Shown: in pieces, positions 48,643 through 64,000 of the stretch | Layout: the number at the start of each line of letters is the position of its first letter | Numbering within the stretch: position 1 is the stretch's first letter | From: Trinickia fusca | Lineage (GTDB): Bacteria > Pseudomonadota > Gammaproteobacteria > Burkholderiales > Burkholderiaceae | Direction: 5' to 3' | Length of the DNA: 64,000 nt | Assembly (NCBI RefSeq): GCF_003628145.1 | Contig: NZ_RBZV01000003.1 | Location: 186,001-250,000, forward strand | Notes under the pieces: model-generated | The model's database searches: none | The model's input: only the letters and a program-made list of their open reading frames with translations | What the model was told of the DNA's origin: nothing | Program-made: the position numbers and the translations under genes

Positions 48643-49863
48643 CTAGCGTAAAACATGCTCGATAAGGCCGATCTGAGCCGGCAGGCAAACGCGGTGCAAG
48701 TCGTATTTCGTCTTGACGGTCTCGCGGGCGGCGGCCCGCAGTCCGTCGTGAAGACGCGCATCCTTCAAAGCGTCGATTGCACGTGAAGCGACTTCTTCGG
48801 GCGAAAAGAAGTCGACGAGCAAGCCGTTCACGCCATCGGAGATCACCTCTTCGACAGGCGGTGTACGCGAGCCGACGACCAGACATCCGGCGGCCATCGC
48901 TTCGAGCATCGACCAGGAAAGCACGAACGGATAGGTGAGGTAGATGTGAACGCGCGAAACCTGCAAGACCTTCTGAAATTGCGAGTGAGGCACGCGATCG
49001 AGAAAATGCACGCGCGGCAAGTCGAGCGATGCTCCGACTTCTTCCAGCATGCGTTTCTTGTGCGACTCCCCCTCGGCCAGACGCGGTCCGTAGCTGACGC
49101 CGTCGGCCCCGACGATCAGCACCTGGGCGTTCGGGCGCTCGGACAGAATCCGGGGAAGGCTTCGCATGAACGTGTCGAATCCTCGGTGCGGCTCGAGATG
49201 GCGCGCGACGTACGTCACGATTTCGTCCCCGGCATGGAAGGTTCGACCCGTTGTTGGATCAGTGAATTGCGCGGCCGAATCAGGGGTGACCAATCGCGTG
49301 TCGATTCCCTCGTGCACCACGCTGATGATCGGCTGGTGGGTTGCCGGGTAGAGCGATCGCTGCCACTGGGTAGGTGTCTGCCCCCAGTCGACTGCATCGA
49401 GCCCGAGCAGATTGCCGAGGTTCTTCGTCCGCACGCGTAACGCCGTATCGAAAAGCGGCGGATCGTCAGGGGCGAAGCCCACATCGGCGCCATGCGCGCG
49501 ATAGAAGAATTCGAAGTATCCGATCAGCGGAGCGTGGGGGAAGACGTCCTTCAGATACCAGATCTCGCCCCATCCGTTGTGACCGAGCATCAGGTCGGGG
49601 ACGAAGCCGGACTGCCGCAAGTCCAAGGCCACGCGTGCGACTTCCTGGGCGTTCAGGATCGCGGCTTCCACGTCGCCCAGATAGTGATGGATCTGACGCG
49701 TGATCGAGCGTCGCGGCTGATACGTGACGTGGCGAATGCCTGCCATGGAAAAGTCGGCCCGCTGCGAAATGAAAGCGACTTCATTGCCCGGTATCGACGC
49801 GAAGTGCCGGGCGAGATGCAGGTACTGCCCCGGCGCGTTCTGATGTACAAAAAGAATCTTCAT
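48643..49863 (-). CDS. GT4-family glycosyltransferase
   Basis: GT-B glycosyltransferase of 406 residues. The C-terminal donor domain has the GT4 pattern SMLEAMAAGCLVVGSRTPPVEEVI with its Glu pair, and the N-terminal MKILFVHQNAPGQYLHLARH starts a Rossmann half. It uses a sugar nucleotide in the cytoplasm. Being directly downstream of a Thr/Ser-rich RTX adhesin, it may modify that protein, but a polysaccharide role is equally possible on sequence alone. There is no strong ribosome-binding site. Confidence 0.85.
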   Translation of the reverse strand: MKILFVHQNAPGQYLHLARHFASIPGNEVAFISQRADFSMAGIRHVTYQPRRSITRQIHHYLGDVEAAILNAQEVARVALDLRQSGFVPDLMLGHNGWGEIWYLKDVFPHAPLIGYFEFFYRAHGADVGFAPDDPPLFDTALRVRTKNLGNLLGLDAVDWGQTPTQWQRSLYPATHQPIISVVHEGIDTRLVTPDSAAQFTDPTTGRTFHAGDEIVTYVARHLEPHRGFDTFMRSLPRILSERPNAQVLIVGADGVSYGPRLAEGESHKKRMLEEVGASLDLPRVHFLDRVPHSQFQKVLQVSRVHIYLTYPFVLSWSMLEAMAAGCLVVGSRTPPVEEVISDGVNGLLVDFFSPEEVASRAIDALKDARLHDGLRAAARETVKTKYDLHRVCLPAQIGLIEHVLR

Positions 49864-49963
49864 GCTGGTTTTCTGTGCGCGGAGCCGTAGCCTCGGTAAT
49901 CATCGAGCGGTGGAGCCATGCGTTGAGGCGCTAGGGCGACTCGCTTGATCTATTCCAGTGGCG

Positions 49964-50005
49964 TCGCCGCACACGCAAAGTGATGTAGCTGTGCGTGCGC
50001 GGCGA
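49964..50005 (-). other. intercistronic hairpin between the RTX gene and the glycosyltransferase gene
   Basis: Arms TCGCCGCACACGCA (49964-49977) and TGCGTGCGCGGCGA (49992-50005) pair over 14 positions with one mismatch; there is no T-run. It could protect or uncouple the two parts of a long transcript. Confidence 0.6.
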
Positions 50006-50027
50006 TCGCGGTTCCGTCAGGACTTCA

Positions 50028-63038
<13,011 letters not shown>

Positions 63039-63045
63039 ATTTTAT

Positions 63046-63636
63046 TTATAGAATTGAGCTTGTATCGTAGTTGAACGTTACAAGGTAGTAGTGGCGTCCT
63101 AGCGGATATGCTTCAAAACTGTATTGCGAAAATGGGGCTTGCGGTTCTAGCGATAGCGCAGCCGCGCGCCATCTTGCGCTATAGTGCCGATCTTTATTTG
63201 CCAGCTCGTCACTGGAGTCGTAAATCACTGCCTCGGTGAATAGCGCTTCATTCCATTGCGCGTCCAGAGAGCAAACGCTCAAGATCTTGCCGGAGACGAT
63301 GGATGCGCCTCGACTCTTGCAAGATTCGTACTTGGACGCCTCGAGCTTGAGCGCAATCAGTGCGCCGATATGGTATTGCCGCTCTGCCAGGTGGAGCGCC
63401 AGACTGCCGACAATCACGAAAACGCCTAATCCGTAGTGCATTGACTGACGTCGCTTTCCCGAAGACCAAGCGCGCATGCTGCAGCCGAGCCCTACCAGCG
63501 CAAGAACGAGATCAATCAATAGATGCATCGCGAACTGAAGCACGTGGTATCTCGTCTCGACCAAAGCGCAAGCCGAGATCACGGAAGCCAGAAGGAACAG
63601 TCCTCTGGTCACGCCACTAAGCCTTAGTGATGTCAT
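63046..63636 (-). CDS. uncharacterised small membrane protein upstream of the RTX gene
   Basis: Protein of 196 residues that I do not recognise. It has about three hydrophobic helices (10-28, 33-53, 68-86) followed by a soluble domain of about 100 residues containing four Cys in total. It lies 7 nt before the RTX gene with no promoter space, so the two are almost certainly on one transcript. Base composition is less GC-rich than the core genes. No ribosome-binding site is obvious. A role in placing or regulating the adhesin is a guess. Confidence 0.7.
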   Translation of the reverse strand: MTSLRLSGVTRGLFLLASVISACALVETRYHVLQFAMHLLIDLVLALVGLGCSMRAWSSGKRRQSMHYGLGVFVIVGSLALHLAERQYHIGALIALKLEASKYESCKSRGASIVSGKILSVCSLDAQWNEALFTEAVIYDSSDELANKDRHYSARWRAAALSLEPQAPFSQYSFEAYPLGRHYYLVTFNYDTSSIL

Positions 63637-64000
63637 TCGAAAGCGGAACGAGTCGTCAACGAGCCGGCTTCAATAGCCGGAATAGGTGCGCCAGGTGCGC
63701 AGCGCGCAACCCGAGTGAAACAAGGGCATGGCTGTGGCGACAGCCCGTCACTAGCCACGAACGGAGGTTGAGGACGTCATCCGCCGGTGGTCCCTTTCGC
63801 GCCGCCCCCGATCGCAGCGAAAGACTCATGCAATATGAACGTCATAATTTGACTGGATTGCCTTTCTTCTATTACAAAATTTTACCGGCAATGTTAAATG
63901 CTGACGAGGCTTTTGTCTAACCAATTGGTTGGCCCTGCAAAAACCTCGGAGTCGTCGTTCGTTCGATTGCTCGGCCCGTGCCTTATCCGTTAGTGCTCTT
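63637..64000. other. right-edge intergenic region with nested inverted repeats
   Basis: No convincing gene; a 97-codon plus-strand frame here has no codon bias or domain. The region is AT-rich (about 63840-63900) and probably holds the promoter of the RTX transcript. A 12-bp perfect palindrome AACCAATTGGTT (63919-63930) sits inside a second inverted repeat (CGAGGCTTTTG 63905-63915, CAAAAACCTCG 63938-63948, one mismatch). Confidence 0.5.

Noticed and set aside
63627-63920. 97-codon plus-strand frame at the right edge
   Set aside because: No ribosome-binding site, Arg/Ser-rich composition and no family resemblance; overlaps the probable promoter region.

Overview
The window reads as a chromosomal segment of a betaproteobacterium of the Burkholderia sensu lato group (Burkholderia, Paraburkholderia, Trinickia or Caballeronia). 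This is inferred from high GC content, strongly GC3-biased codons and gene orders I know from that group: amgK-murU, fmdB-DUF502-aspS-nudB-clsB, and DUF971-ubiE-Tim44-ubiJ-ubiB. I saw no tRNA, rRNA, insertion sequence, integrase, prophage gene or CRISPR array.

Positions 1-34 kb are mostly core metabolism. In order they hold: a cell-wall recycling pair (amgK, murU); an Atm1-type ABC exporter; a YciA thioesterase; a three-PAS GGDEF/EAL protein; a nitrate-reductase-associated protein beside fdhD; and a fatty-acid oxidation cluster on the minus strand. That cluster runs TetR regulator, acyl-CoA dehydrogenase, hydroxyacyl-CoA dehydrogenase/enoyl-CoA hydratase and thiolase, then a terminator, then an isomerase-like crotonase. 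Next come nudB-clsB with an ATGA overlap, the aspS operon, the ubiquinone genes, a HIT protein, a 1344-residue FAD/Fe-S oxidase, ilvA and queF.

Positions 34-46 kb are accessory metabolism. There is a divergent D-aminoacylase / D-amino-acid deaminase pair, a DHA2 exporter with its MarR regulator, EcsC, an HSL-type hydrolase, two small exported proteins (CHRD and adhesin-E-like), a GntR-TauE-DUF1634 operon under a 26-bp perfect palindrome, and a short exported lytic transglycosylase.

Positions 45.8-63.6 kb hold the most unusual locus, five minus-strand genes in one apparent transcription unit. They are a small three-helix membrane protein, a 4336-residue RTX adhesin-like protein, a GT4 glycosyltransferase, an orotate-PRTase-like domain fused to a PQQ-type beta-propeller, and a 375-residue protein I do not recognise. 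The giant protein has a unique N-terminus, a Thr-rich YD-like repeat region, poly-Gly linkers, an EF-hand-like module, RTX nonapeptides, about 26 further repeats of 81-90 residues, and a C-terminus typical of type I secretion substrates. No type I secretion ABC/MFP/TolC genes are in the window. My working idea is an adhesin that is modified in the cytoplasm and then secreted; the PRTase-propeller fusion is the part I cannot place in a described system.
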